Positions 19,306 to 27,519 of a stretch of DNA of 64,000 bases are shown here, one piece after another. The notes beneath the pieces were generated by a model. The model ran no database searches. It worked only from the letters and a program-made list of their open reading frames with translations, and was not told where the DNA came from. The position numbers and the translations under genes were made by a program. Source of the stretch: AWTP1-13 sp963827545 (GTDB lineage Bacteria > Pseudomonadota > Alphaproteobacteria > Rhizobiales > Hyphomicrobiaceae); the NCBI GenBank assembly GCA_963827545.1, contig CAWHBI010000029.1:1-64000 (forward strand), in the 5' to 3' direction. Every line of letters starts with the position of its first letter. Position 1 is the first letter of the stretch.

Positions 19306-19434
19306 CACCCGTCATCCCGGCCAAGCAGTCGCGCCAGTGCGCGACTGCGCTGAGCCGGGATCTGCGGCAAGTCCAGCCGTCTGTGGCGGATCCCGGATAG
19401 CCTCCGCTGCGCCTCGGCTTCCGGGATGACGGGT
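19306..19434. repeat. 129-nt dispersed palindromic repeat, copy 1
   Basis: The ends CACCCGTCATCCCGG and CCGGGATGACGGGT are inverted complements, and internal GC-rich palindromes lie between. The same layout and exactly the same length recur at 55246-55374. It lies between the Bug gene and the EamA gene. Confidence 0.75.
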
Positions 19435-19441
19435 AGGTCGT

Positions 19442-20396
19442 TTGGCGAAATCAGAGCATCGCTTGAAAGACCCGGCTTCCTCATCTGCCAGCTCAGGTGC
19501 GCTGCTGGATCGCCTCTATCGGTGGCCCAGCGTGCTGCTGACGCTGACCGCGATCTTTTGGGCGGGCAATGCCGTGGCCGGCCGGCTGGCGGTCGGTCAC
19601 GTCTCGCCGATGATGCTGGTGTTCCTGCGCTGGGTGCTGGTGCTCGCGGTGCTGTGGCCGCTCTACGGAGCCCAAGTGCGCGAGCATTGGCCGCAGGTAA
19701 GGCCGACGGCTCGGCAGGATTTCCGTCATGGCCTTCCTCGGCTTCACCGGATTCAATGTCTTGTTCTACACGGCGGCCTACACCACGAGCGCCATCAATA
19801 TCGGCATCCTGCAGGGCTCGATCCCCGTCGTGGTGCTGGCGGGCGCCTTCCTGATGTACGGCACGCGGGCGAGCCTCGTGCAGATCGCCGGCGTGCTGAT
19901 CACCACCATCGGCGTCGTGGTGGTCGCCACGCACGGTGCGCCGCTCTCGATCCTGGAGATCGGGCTCAACCGGGGCGACCTCGCCATGCTGGCCGCCTGC
20001 GTGCTTTATGCCTTCTACACGGTCGCCCTGCGTGACCGGCCGAACATGCCGGGCACGGCCTTCTTCACGCTGCTGGCGCTGATCGCGGCGATCACATCGC
20101 TGCCGCTGCTCGCCGTGGAGGCGGCGATGCTGGGCTTCTCGCTGCCGACCTGGCAGGGATGGCTGGTGACCTTGTATGTGGCGATCTTCCCCTCCTGCCT
20201 CGCGCAGCTCTTCTACGTGCGCGGCGTCGACCTGATCGGGCCGGGGCGCGCGGGCGTGTTCGTCAATCTGGTGCCGGTGTTCGCGGCGATCCTGGCGGTG
20301 GCCCTGATCAGCGAGCCGTTCGCGGCGTTCCATGCCGTGGCGCTGGTGCTGGTGATCGGCGGCATCTGGCTGGCGCAGCGGACGGCGGGTGCCTGA
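19442..20396 (+). pseudogene. EamA/DMT-family exporter, one-base frameshift
   Basis: A ten-segment drug/metabolite transporter. The first part (from 19442) contains FWAGNAVAGRLAVGHVSP and LRWVLVLAVLWP. The remainder reads in another frame from about 19701-19728 (MAFLGFTGFNVLFY) to the end, including the second EamA half with VRGVDLIGPGRAGVFVNLVPVF. In the second frame a stop at 19698-19700 blocks upstream reading, so the break lies between 19700 and 19728. Removing one base gives a 317-residue protein of normal DMT length. It may be a real mutation or a sequencing indel. Confidence 0.82.
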
Positions 20397-21181
20397 GCCG
20401 CGTGCGCGCACTAAGCGGTCGCGACCTTCAGCCGATCGCCATGTTCGAGATCAGCGGCGGCGTATGGCGATTCGCGTAGATCGGCGAGGCAGGGTGCGGC
20501 CGGCCGCCAAGTTGAGACGTGGCCTGGGTCCCCGCCTTCGCGGCGGATGACGTTGGTGCAATGAGCGGTACGCACTTGCACCGATACGTCATCCCGTCAT
20601 GTCGAAGCACATGCGCTCCGGCATGAAGCGCAAGCGGCTGACGCCTATTGTGCCCTACTTTCGGTGTCGCGTTAACGCTGATGGCAGATGGCGAACGTGG
20701 CCAACGGCGGGGCTTATCCCCGCTCTCGCCGCGCCGTGTGATGATGCGCGCGTCGCTTGTTGCGACGGGACGTGAAATGCGCATCCGTCCTTCACGTGCA
20801 AGCGACCGGCGCCTGGAAGGAAGGCTCGGATGGCTCGGAGATCCAGGAGGCCCGCTGCGACCGTTTCCGGCAGAGCACCAGCAATGGGCGCCGAGCCGGC
20901 GACCGCCCACAAGGCTCAAGGCCAACCGTGGCAGAAGCGGGACGCCAAAGCTTGCAGCGGGACACAAATCGCCGCACGCGGGTGCCGTAAGGCAACCCTC
21001 CGGGACCGCGAGGTCCCGGAGGACCCGCAAGGGTCCCGAGGAGGTCTCACGGCCTCCTGGGGCCGCAAGGCCCCGCGGTTGCCGACAAGGCACCCGCGTA
21101 CCCGTCGCACCCTCGCCGGCGATTGCCGGCGGGGCTCGAGGTGCTTGGAAACATTGGCTCAAACAGAAGCGAGGCTCGTGC
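20397..21181. other. Long hairpin-rich segment without a recognised gene
   Basis: This 785-base gap between the EamA and aminotransferase genes has open frames on both strands, but none resembles a known protein, and their compositions are typical of GC-rich shadow frames. The segment contains several perfect hairpins: CGTCGC/GCGACG at 20751-20767, ACGTGAA/TTCACGT at 20770-20797, the multibranched structure at 20976-21099, and a 10-pair hairpin at 21111-21134 with loop GATT. Confidence 0.6.
20976..21099 (+). ncRNA. Candidate structured RNA with nested multibranch fold
   Basis: An 11-pair outer helix (20976-20986 with 21089-21099) encloses an internal loop GTAA/GACAA and a 7-pair helix GGCAACC/GGTTGCC (20991-20997 with 21077-21083). 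Inside lie four hairpins in a row with almost no unpaired bases: 20998-21021 (10 pairs, loop GCGA), 21023-21034 (4 pairs, loop GCAA), 21039-21058 (6 pairs), and 21059-21074 (6 pairs, loop GCAA). Three loops are GNRA tetraloops only when read on the plus strand, which suggests that orientation. It matches no RNA class I can name. A GC-rich repeat with no RNA function remains possible. Confidence 0.35.
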
Positions 21182-22564
21182 TCACAAATGCCCCTCCTTG
21201 CGCGCCCAGGCTTCCGTGCGGTCGAGCGCGCGCGCCACGCAGTCGAACAGGGCGTTGACCTCGGCCCCGTCGATGATCAGCGGCGGGCACAGCGCGAGGT
21301 TGTCGCCGCCGACCGCGCGGCACAGCACGCCCTCCTCCTCGGCGAAGCGCGCCGCTTTCGCGCCCACGCCCAGCTTGGGATCGAAGCTCTGCCTGGCGCG
21401 CTTGTCCTTGACCAGCTCGAGCCCGCCGATCAGGCCAACGCCGCGGGCCTCGCCGACGAGAGGATGATCCGCCAGCGCCTTCAGCCGCAGCTGGAAGATG
21501 GGGGCGACGCGCCGCACATGCTCGACGATCCTGATGCGCTCGTAGATCTCGATGGTCTTGAGCGCCACCGCGCAGGCCAGCGGATGGCCCGAGTAGGTAA
21601 AGCCGTGCGCGAACACGCCGTGCTTGCCGCTCTCCTCCACCAGCGCCTGATAGACGTTGTCCGGCACCGTGAGCGCCCCCATCGGCACGTAGGCCGAGGT
21701 GACGGCCTTGGCCATGGTGATGGTGGAGGGCCTGATGCCGAAAGTCTCGCAGCCCCACCAGTTGCCGGTGCGCGCGAAGCCGCAGATCACCTCGTCGGCG
21801 ATGAAGGCGATGTCGTGCCTGGCGAGCAGCGCCTGCACCTTGTCGAAGTAGGTCGCGGGCGGAATGAGCACGCCGCCGGCGCCCATCACCGGCTCGGCGA
21901 TGAAGGCGGCGATGGTGTCGGGCCCCTCACGCTCGATCAGCTCCTCGAGGCTCTTGACCAGCCGGCCGGCATAGGCCTCCTCGCTCTCGCCCTCTTGCGC
22001 ACTCTTCCAGTAGTGCGGGCAGTCGGTGTGGAGGATGCCCGCGATCGGCAGGTCGAAATCGGCGTGGAACACGGAGAGCCCCGACAGGCTGGCGCTGGCG
22101 ACCGTGGTGCCGTGATAGGCGCGCTGGCGGGCAATGATCTTCTTGCGCTTGGGCTGGCCGCGCGCATTGTTGTAGTACCAGGCGATCTTGATCTGCGTGT
22201 CGTTGGCCTCCGAGCCCGAGTTGGTGAAGAACACCTTGGAGGCCGGCACCGGCGAGATCGCCTTGATCTTCTCGGCCAGCGCAATCGCGGGCTCGTGGCT
22301 GCGCCCGCCGAAGAGATGCGAGAAGGACAGGCGCGACATCTGCTCGCGCGCGGTCTCGACAAGCTCGGCGTTGCCGTACCCGAGCCCCGTGCACCACAGG
22401 CCCGCCAGACCCTCGATGTAGCGCTTGCCGGCGGTGTCGTAGACATAGATGCCTTCCGCACGCTCCAGCACCAGCGGGCCTAGGCTGCGATGCGTAAGCA
22501 GGTTGGTGGTGGGGTGCAGGAGCGCCTCGACATCGCGGGCGGCAAAGTTGGAGATGGGACGCAT
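21182..22564 (-). CDS. Class III (omega) aminotransferase
   Basis: A 460-residue PLP-dependent fold-type I enzyme of the class III group, moving an amino group between an omega-amino compound or amine and a keto acid. Visible motifs are FTNSGSEANDTQIKIAWYY (phosphate binding), RAYHGTTVASAS, the cofactor-pairing Asp in FIADEVICGFARTG, and the Schiff-base Lys in TMAKAVTSAYVPMGA. GGAGAG before ATG 22564 decides against the longer start at 22588. No neighbouring pathway gene narrows the substrate. Confidence 0.93.
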   Translation of the reverse strand: MRPISNFAARDVEALLHPTTNLLTHRSLGPLVLERAEGIYVYDTAGKRYIEGLAGLWCTGLGYGNAELVETAREQMSRLSFSHLFGGRSHEPAIALAEKIKAISPVPASKVFFTNSGSEANDTQIKIAWYYNNARGQPKRKKIIARQRAYHGTTVASASLSGLSVFHADFDLPIAGILHTDCPHYWKSAQEGESEEAYAGRLVKSLEELIEREGPDTIAAFIAEPVMGAGGVLIPPATYFDKVQALLARHDIAFIADEVICGFARTGNWWGCETFGIRPSTITMAKAVTSAYVPMGALTVPDNVYQALVEESGKHGVFAHGFTYSGHPLACAVALKTIEIYERIRIVEHVRRVAPIFQLRLKALADHPLVGEARGVGLIGGLELVKDKRARQSFDPKLGVGAKAARFAEEEGVLCRAVGGDNLALCPPLIIDGAEVNALFDCVARALDRTEAWARKEGHL

Positions 22565-22740
22565 GTGCTCTCCGCAGGTTCGTCGCAATTGGCGGCAATC
22601 CTACGCGACGGGCGCGGGATGTCATATCGGAACTCGCAGGTGCGACCGGCTGGGGCAGTGGAGGCACAACTGGGAGGCACAAACTGGCCGCGCCGGGCGA
22701 ACCCTGATATGAGCGGACAGTGCTGCCGCATGGTTGGGGC

Positions 22741-23673
22741 ATGACGGACACTTTGAAAGCAATGGTGGCTCCGCTGGCGCGCTGGTCGTGCCGCATCGCG
22801 CTGTTTTCGGTCAGTCTGCTTCTGGTTGGCCTGGTCCTGCACCGCCTGACCTCCTTTCCGACGCCCGTCGCGTTGAATTTGTTTCTCGTCGGCTACGCCG
22901 GCGCGGCTCTGGCGATCCTGACCGGGCTGGTCGCGTTGGTGCAGATCTGGCATACGGGCGCCGCAGGCGCCGGCGGCGCGGCGGCGGGCGTTCTCCTTCC
23001 GCTCATGGCTGTGGCCGGGCCGGTCGCCTACCTGGCGGCCTTCCACAATCTGCCCCGCATCAACGACGTGACCACCGACTGGACCACGCCACCGCAATTC
23101 GTTGCGCTCGCCAAACGCATCGATGGGGCCAATCCGGGCACCTATCCGGGCCAGTCCTTCGCCGACCAGCAGGCCAAGGCCTATCCCGACCTGCGGACCA
23201 TGGCGCTGGACCGCCCCGTCGACGAAGCCTTCGAGCTGGTGGAGGAAGCGGCCAAGCGCCTGCGCTGGCGCGTGATCGCATCAGAGGCGCCAGGGTCGGG
23301 CCGGCAGGCCAGAAGTGGAACGCTCGAGGCCACCGACCATACGCTGATCGTAGGCTTCCCGGACGACATCGTCATCCGCGTCGAGGGCGGCGCCGGCCGC
23401 TCGCGCATCGACGTGCGCTCCGCCTCGCGCTACGGCACGTTCGATTTCGGCCAGAACGCCAGTCGCGTGCGCAAGTTCCTGGCCGAGGTGCAGGCCCGAG
23501 CGGAGGCCACCGGCCCCGTCGGCGTCGCCAGCCGGCTGCGCGCTGCCCGGACCCGGGCGCTGCTCAAGCGGCAAAAAGCGGGCAGTCAGCAGAAAGCGGA
23601 GAGTCGCAACGTACGAGATCGCGCGCAATCAGGTGCTCAACGTGGGCCAGGACCGAAAGAGTCGCTGCGTTGA
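22741..23673 (+). CDS. DUF1499 membrane protein
   Basis: A 310-residue protein with three N-terminal membrane segments (about 15-110) and a C-terminal soluble DUF1499 domain (about 125-265; PVDEAFELVEEAAKRLRW through SASRYGTFDFGQNASRVRKFLAEV). The last 38 residues are basic and low-complexity, lie beyond the usual end of the family, and overlap the convergent MBL gene by 110 bases. This suggests a lost stop codon or a 3' indel. The function of DUF1499 is unknown. Confidence 0.8.
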   Translation: MTDTLKAMVAPLARWSCRIALFSVSLLLVGLVLHRLTSFPTPVALNLFLVGYAGAALAILTGLVALVQIWHTGAAGAGGAAAGVLLPLMAVAGPVAYLAAFHNLPRINDVTTDWTTPPQFVALAKRIDGANPGTYPGQSFADQQAKAYPDLRTMALDRPVDEAFELVEEAAKRLRWRVIASEAPGSGRQARSGTLEATDHTLIVGFPDDIVIRVEGGAGRSRIDVRSASRYGTFDFGQNASRVRKFLAEVQARAEATGPVGVASRLRAARTRALLKRQKAGSQQKAESRNVRDRAQSGAQRGPGPKESLR

Positions 23674-24472
23674 GGAGCTTGGGGTTCAGGTCGTGGTAGA
23701 TCACCGGCACGATCGCCTTCACCGTGTTGGTGCCGGCCCGGATGCAGTCGAGCACCGCCTGCTCGCGCATGCGGCGATGCAGGAGAAAGGCTTTGACCAG
23801 GCGCTGCGGGTCCTCGACCTGGCCGCCGTGGCCAGGATAGTACACGCGATCGCTGCGCCCTATGAGCAGCTCCAGCGCGCGCATGTAGTCGCCCATGTTG
23901 CCCTCCGGCGGCGCGATCACGCTGGTGTTCCAGCCCATCACGTGGTCGCCGGAGAACAGGACGCCCGTTCCCTCGAGCGCAAGGCAAAGATGGTCTGGCG
24001 CGTGGCCCGGCGTGTGCACGGCGGTAAGGGCCCAACCGTCTCCGGTCAGGCGGTCTCCGTGGGCCAGGGCCACGTCGGGGATGAAGTCCTGGTCGACGAA
24101 CTCGCTGCCCGAGGGACTGGTGAGCTTGCTGCCGCGCTCGCGTGCGCGCCGCCCGAAGCCTGCGGTCTTGGACCCGGTGGCGGCGAGCAAGGCGGGCAGG
24201 CCGTCCGTGTGATCGCGGTGGGTGTGGGTGATGAGGACGTGGCTCAGACGCCGGCTGCCGATTGTCTCGAGGATGGCCTCAAGGTGCGCGGGATCGCTCG
24301 GACCGGGATCGATCAGCGCCAGCTCATTCTTGCCCACGATGTAGGTGTTGGTGCCCTTGAAGGTGAAATGGCTCGGGTTGTTGGCCACGAGGCGCACCAC
24401 GCCGGGGGTGAGCTCGCGCGGCACCCCGTAGGCGAAATTCATGGTCGTCCTGAACTCGGGTCCTTCGGACAT
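23564..24472 (-). CDS. Metallo-beta-lactamase-fold hydrolase
   Basis: A 302-residue zinc hydrolase of the glyoxalase II / beta-lactamase-2-like (LACTB2) group. The metal motif HTHRDHTDG (about residues 82-90), a following HTPGHAPDH, the Asp ligand in FSGDHVMG and the final YPGHGG are all present. A C-terminal helical extension (LLHRRMREQAVLDCI) matches LACTB2-type winged helices. Divergent from the Crp-family gene across 416 bases. Confidence 0.92.
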   Translation of the reverse strand: MSEGPEFRTTMNFAYGVPRELTPGVVRLVANNPSHFTFKGTNTYIVGKNELALIDPGPSDPAHLEAILETIGSRRLSHVLITHTHRDHTDGLPALLAATGSKTAGFGRRARERGSKLTSPSGSEFVDQDFIPDVALAHGDRLTGDGWALTAVHTPGHAPDHLCLALEGTGVLFSGDHVMGWNTSVIAPPEGNMGDYMRALELLIGRSDRVYYPGHGGQVEDPQRLVKAFLLHRRMREQAVLDCIRAGTNTVKAIVPVIYHDLNPKLLNAATLSVLAHVEHLIARDLVRCDSPLSADCPLFAA

Positions 24473-24888
24473 GGCGTCCTTGCAGTTTTGAGTGGACGGG
24501 GCGGCACCGTTGCAGCCGGCGCTGGAAGGCGCGACTGGCCACCTTCGGATGAAGGGGCTAGCGCGGGCAACCCATCAAATCAAGCACGTTGCGCGCCGGG
24601 CAACTCTGCGTCCCGCGCCTTGCGCTGCGTCCGTGGAACCCAGGCGGTCGATGCCCCATCCCCGCTCGCCAGCAGCCGACCACGAGCGACCGGCGTTGTC
24701 GCCACGTCCGCTACCGCCCTGGATTTGACCTTGCACCGATTGCTGACTAGGCTCCCGGCACGCCATCGACTGCGGGGAAACGGGTCCACCGACTGCGCGC
24801 GGACGCCATCGCGTGACGCGGCACGCGAGCGCAGGACGAGCAGAGGCGGGCGGACGATCGACATGCTTCCCTGTCCCGCAGGAAACCC
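24473..24888. other. Divergent intergenic region between MBL and Crp-family genes
   Basis: 416 bases with no recognisable gene. The only feature seen is a promoter-like pair pointing toward the Crp-family gene (24725-24753). Confidence 0.5.
24725..24753 (+). promoter_or_regulatory. Candidate sigma-70 promoter for the Crp-family gene
   Basis: TTGACC (24725-24730) and TAGGCT (24748-24753) are spaced by 17 bases. The predicted leader would be about 130 bases. The -35 match is good; the -10 match is modest. Confidence 0.35.
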
Positions 24889-25605
24889 ATGGCCAGACAC
24901 TCCGCCGCGGACCACGTTCGCCCGCTTCTGAAGGACAACACGCTTTTTGGCGGCCTTCCCGACGGCGCACTCGATGCGCTGATCGGCAAGGGGCACATCA
25001 AGAAATACGCGAGGGGCGACGTCATATACCGGCGCGGGGCCCCCGGCGACAGCCTGATGGTAATCCTCACCGGACGGATCAAGATCACGAACATCAACGT
25101 CGACGGCAAGGAGGTCGTGCTCAACTTTCTCGGGGCTGGAGACATCAATGGCGAGATCGCCGTCATAGATGGCAAGGAGCGCACGGCGAACGCACAGGCG
25201 CTGGAGGATTCCCAAGTCTTCGTCGTCTATGCTCGCGACCTCTTGCCAGCGCTCATCGCGCATCCACAAGCCATGCTGCAATTCTTTCGCGCGCTTTGCG
25301 AGAAGGTGCGGGCCGCATCGGCCATAATCGAGGATAATACACTCGACATGCGTGGGCGGGTTGCAAAAGGCCTCCTCAGGCTCGCAACACAGCATGGGAC
25401 AAGAAACAAGGAAGGCATTCGCATACGCCTCATGGCTTCCCAAACCGAGTTGGGAAACTATCTGGGCCTGTCGCGAGCCAATGTCAGCCGACAACTCGGC
25501 CAGCTCAAGGATGCAAAAGTCATCAGGATCGAGGGTGCGGACATTATTGTCATCGACGAGGCTGGGCTGTCCGAAATTGCCGACGCCCCTTCGTCGGACG
25601 AGTGA
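24889..25605 (+). CDS. Crp/Fnr-family transcriptional regulator
   Basis: A 238-residue regulator with an N-terminal cyclic-nucleotide-binding-type beta-roll (GDVIYRRGAPGDSLMVILTGRIKI, then GDINGEIAVIDGKERTANAQA) and a C-terminal winged helix with the recognition segment SQTELGNYLGLSRANVSRQLGQL. No N-terminal cysteine cluster is present, so it is not an oxygen-sensing FNR. The roll has GEIAVIDG with the later RTA in place of the cAMP-binding RTA/RSA arginine context, so cyclic nucleotide binding is plausible. It is followed in the same direction by P450, membrane-protein and DyP genes and is the obvious candidate regulator of that block. Confidence 0.9.
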   Translation: MARHSAADHVRPLLKDNTLFGGLPDGALDALIGKGHIKKYARGDVIYRRGAPGDSLMVILTGRIKITNINVDGKEVVLNFLGAGDINGEIAVIDGKERTANAQALEDSQVFVVYARDLLPALIAHPQAMLQFFRALCEKVRAASAIIEDNTLDMRGRVAKGLLRLATQHGTRNKEGIRIRLMASQTELGNYLGLSRANVSRQLGQLKDAKVIRIEGADIIVIDEAGLSEIADAPSSDE

Positions 25606-25952
25606 GGCGCCAGCCCGTCGCGGCGGCCGGTGCGGCGCATGTGTATGATGCTCAATTGGGAGCCAGCGGGCCAAAACCTTGGGCTCGCGTGCGTAATTTC
25701 ACGGAGCCCAAGGCCCCACTGCCAACGATCAACCCTGAAGGTTGGTGCGGAAAATTGCACCAGCCTTCGAGTCCCGCAGCAGCGGTTTTTTGGGTGCCAC
25801 ACCGCAATTGAGCCGCACCCCAAACACCAATGTCGCGTGTCCTTGCCGGCCTGATATGTCCGCATCGGCAACGGCGCGGTGTGCCGTGGAACACAAATGG
25901 CCGCAAATCTTTGTGCTTGATTGAGCCCATCGCTGCCGCAGGCTTCTTCGCG
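25606..25952. promoter_or_regulatory. Leader region of the P450 gene with several inverted repeats
   Basis: 347 bases without a gene. Perfect inverted repeats are present: GCTCAATTG (25650-25658) with CAATTGAGC (25805-25813); CCTTGGGCTC (25677-25686) with GAGCCCAAGG (25704-25713); CAACC-N5-GGTTG near 25731-25745; and GGTGC (25744-25748) with GCACC (25757-25761). The first pair encloses the others. They could be operator sites for the upstream Crp-family regulator or RNA hairpins in the leader. No canonical CRP or FNR half-site pair is seen. Confidence 0.45.
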
Positions 25953-27500
25953 ATGACGCCAGATGCTTCTCAGAAAATCATCAAGCTCCCGCAGCCGGGC
26001 AATTCACCTGTAAAAGCGGAATTGAATGCGCAGGAGATGCCGGCGGCGCGCCCAACCGCAGGAAGCGGACGTGACATGCACAGCCGATCGCATGGGGGCG
26101 CGCCAACTCTGCCGGCACGGCTCGTCCAGATGGTTTCCCTTGCCTGGCACTCGCTACTCTATCGCGGGTTCTGCTTTCTCCTCTCGCATCACTTGCCATT
26201 CAAGCTGATGTTCGCCGTGCTGAGGCGCACGCGGCCGATTGCAGTCGTTGGCAAGAACGTCATCGTCACCAAAGCGAACGACGTTCGCGAAGTGCTCGAT
26301 CGCTTCGATGACTTCACGCTCAACGAGATCCTGGCCGAAGGCATGCCCTGGGGGCCGTTCATGATGACGGTGGACTGGCGCGTGCAGCACGGGCATGAAC
26401 GGCAATTGCTGCAGAGCGCCGTGGTCCCGTCGGTCGACATCGAACGGATCCGAAACATAGCGGTACGCCATTGCCGCAGGCAGATCAGGGATGCGAGCAA
26501 GGGCGATGCGGGGCGAGGCCGGATCGATGTGGTCGCGGATCTCGCCAACCCCATAGCGGTAGCGGTTGTCGAGACGTATTTTGGCGTCCCCCCGATCCGC
26601 GGCAACCAATTCCAGTTGGCCAATATCATGGGCGATCTTGCCAGCTTCATCATGGTGAAGCCGCCGACAGGGTCGCGGCGTCGGATGGAGATACACGACA
26701 GCATTGTCACGCTGACCACGCATCTCGACGACCTCATTCAAACGCGTGAGCGGGAATTCGCGGCCGCACCGGGTCTGCCGCTGCCGCTGCCCGACGATCT
26801 GCTCACGCGCCTGGTACACCGCCTCGGCGGCGACGGCGTTCTGCCTCTGTGGTTCGATAAGGCTTGGGTTCGCCGCTATATCACGGGCCTGGTGGGAACG
26901 GGCGGGGCAACATTCGTGCGCGCCACGGTCCAGGCGGTGGATCGGCTCATCGCACATCCTGCCGCACTGCGGCGCGCGCGAGCCTTGGCGGCCCGGCTGG
27001 ATGAGGCCGAGAGAGATGCGCGCATCCTCGCCGCGCAAGAGGCCAAGCCGAGGGAGAGGGAGGCCGCCAGGCTCCGCATCGAGGTGGCACGCGACAAATT
27101 CCGGCAGGTCGTTCACGAGGCCCTTCGCTTCCGGCCGATGCTACCGCTGTTGATCCGGTACAGCCCGCGGGAGACGATCATTGCCAAGGGCACGAAGCAT
27201 GCACGCATGGTGCCCGCAGGGGCACGCGTGGTCGCAGGGCCGCTCGCGGCCATGTTCGATCCGGAAGCGATCGAGATGCCGTGGCGCTTCTGCTCCTCGC
27301 GGGCACTCGGAGACTTTCTCCATTTCGGACACGGAGAACGCGCCTGTTTCGGCAGGTACGTCGCAGACACGGCGATGATCGAGGTTGTCCGCGCGCTTGT
27401 CCGCCTTCCCGACCTGAAGCGCGCGGCTTGGCCGCAGGGTCGCATCCGCTATCACGGACCAGTCGCACGCTCGCTGGCCCTCACCTTCCGCAAGCCATGA
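25953..27500 (+). CDS. Cytochrome P450
   Basis: A 515-residue haem-thiolate monooxygenase. The haem ligand motif FGHGERACFG is near residue 460, the ExxR pair is in HEALRFRP, and a Gly-rich I-helix segment (ITGLVGTGGATFVRATV) replaces the usual A/G-G-x-D/E-T-T, with no clear acid-threonine pair for oxygen activation. P450s lacking that pair often use peroxide or rearrange hydroperoxides, which is noteworthy next to a peroxidase gene. The extended linker rich in acidic and basic residues (about 355-390) is also unusual. Upstream in-frame codons to 25830 are unlikely to be used. Confidence 0.9.
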   Translation: MTPDASQKIIKLPQPGNSPVKAELNAQEMPAARPTAGSGRDMHSRSHGGAPTLPARLVQMVSLAWHSLLYRGFCFLLSHHLPFKLMFAVLRRTRPIAVVGKNVIVTKANDVREVLDRFDDFTLNEILAEGMPWGPFMMTVDWRVQHGHERQLLQSAVVPSVDIERIRNIAVRHCRRQIRDASKGDAGRGRIDVVADLANPIAVAVVETYFGVPPIRGNQFQLANIMGDLASFIMVKPPTGSRRRMEIHDSIVTLTTHLDDLIQTREREFAAAPGLPLPLPDDLLTRLVHRLGGDGVLPLWFDKAWVRRYITGLVGTGGATFVRATVQAVDRLIAHPAALRRARALAARLDEAERDARILAAQEAKPREREAARLRIEVARDKFRQVVHEALRFRPMLPLLIRYSPRETIIAKGTKHARMVPAGARVVAGPLAAMFDPEAIEMPWRFCSSRALGDFLHFGHGERACFGRYVADTAMIEVVRALVRLPDLKRAAWPQGRIRYHGPVARSLALTFRKP

Positions 27501-27519
27501 AAGACGGGGACAACGACCC

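Noticed and set aside
20397..21181. Known large RNAs (RNase P RNA, tmRNA, 6S RNA) as identity of the structured gap
   Set aside because: The conserved RNase P core sequences and the tRNA-like ends of tmRNA are not present, and the paired layout does not match 6S RNA.
20648..22483. A 611-codon open frame on the plus strand covering the structured gap
   Set aside because: Two thirds of it is antisense to the aminotransferase gene. The remaining N-terminal part has no domain, and its Arg/Pro-rich composition follows from the hairpins.
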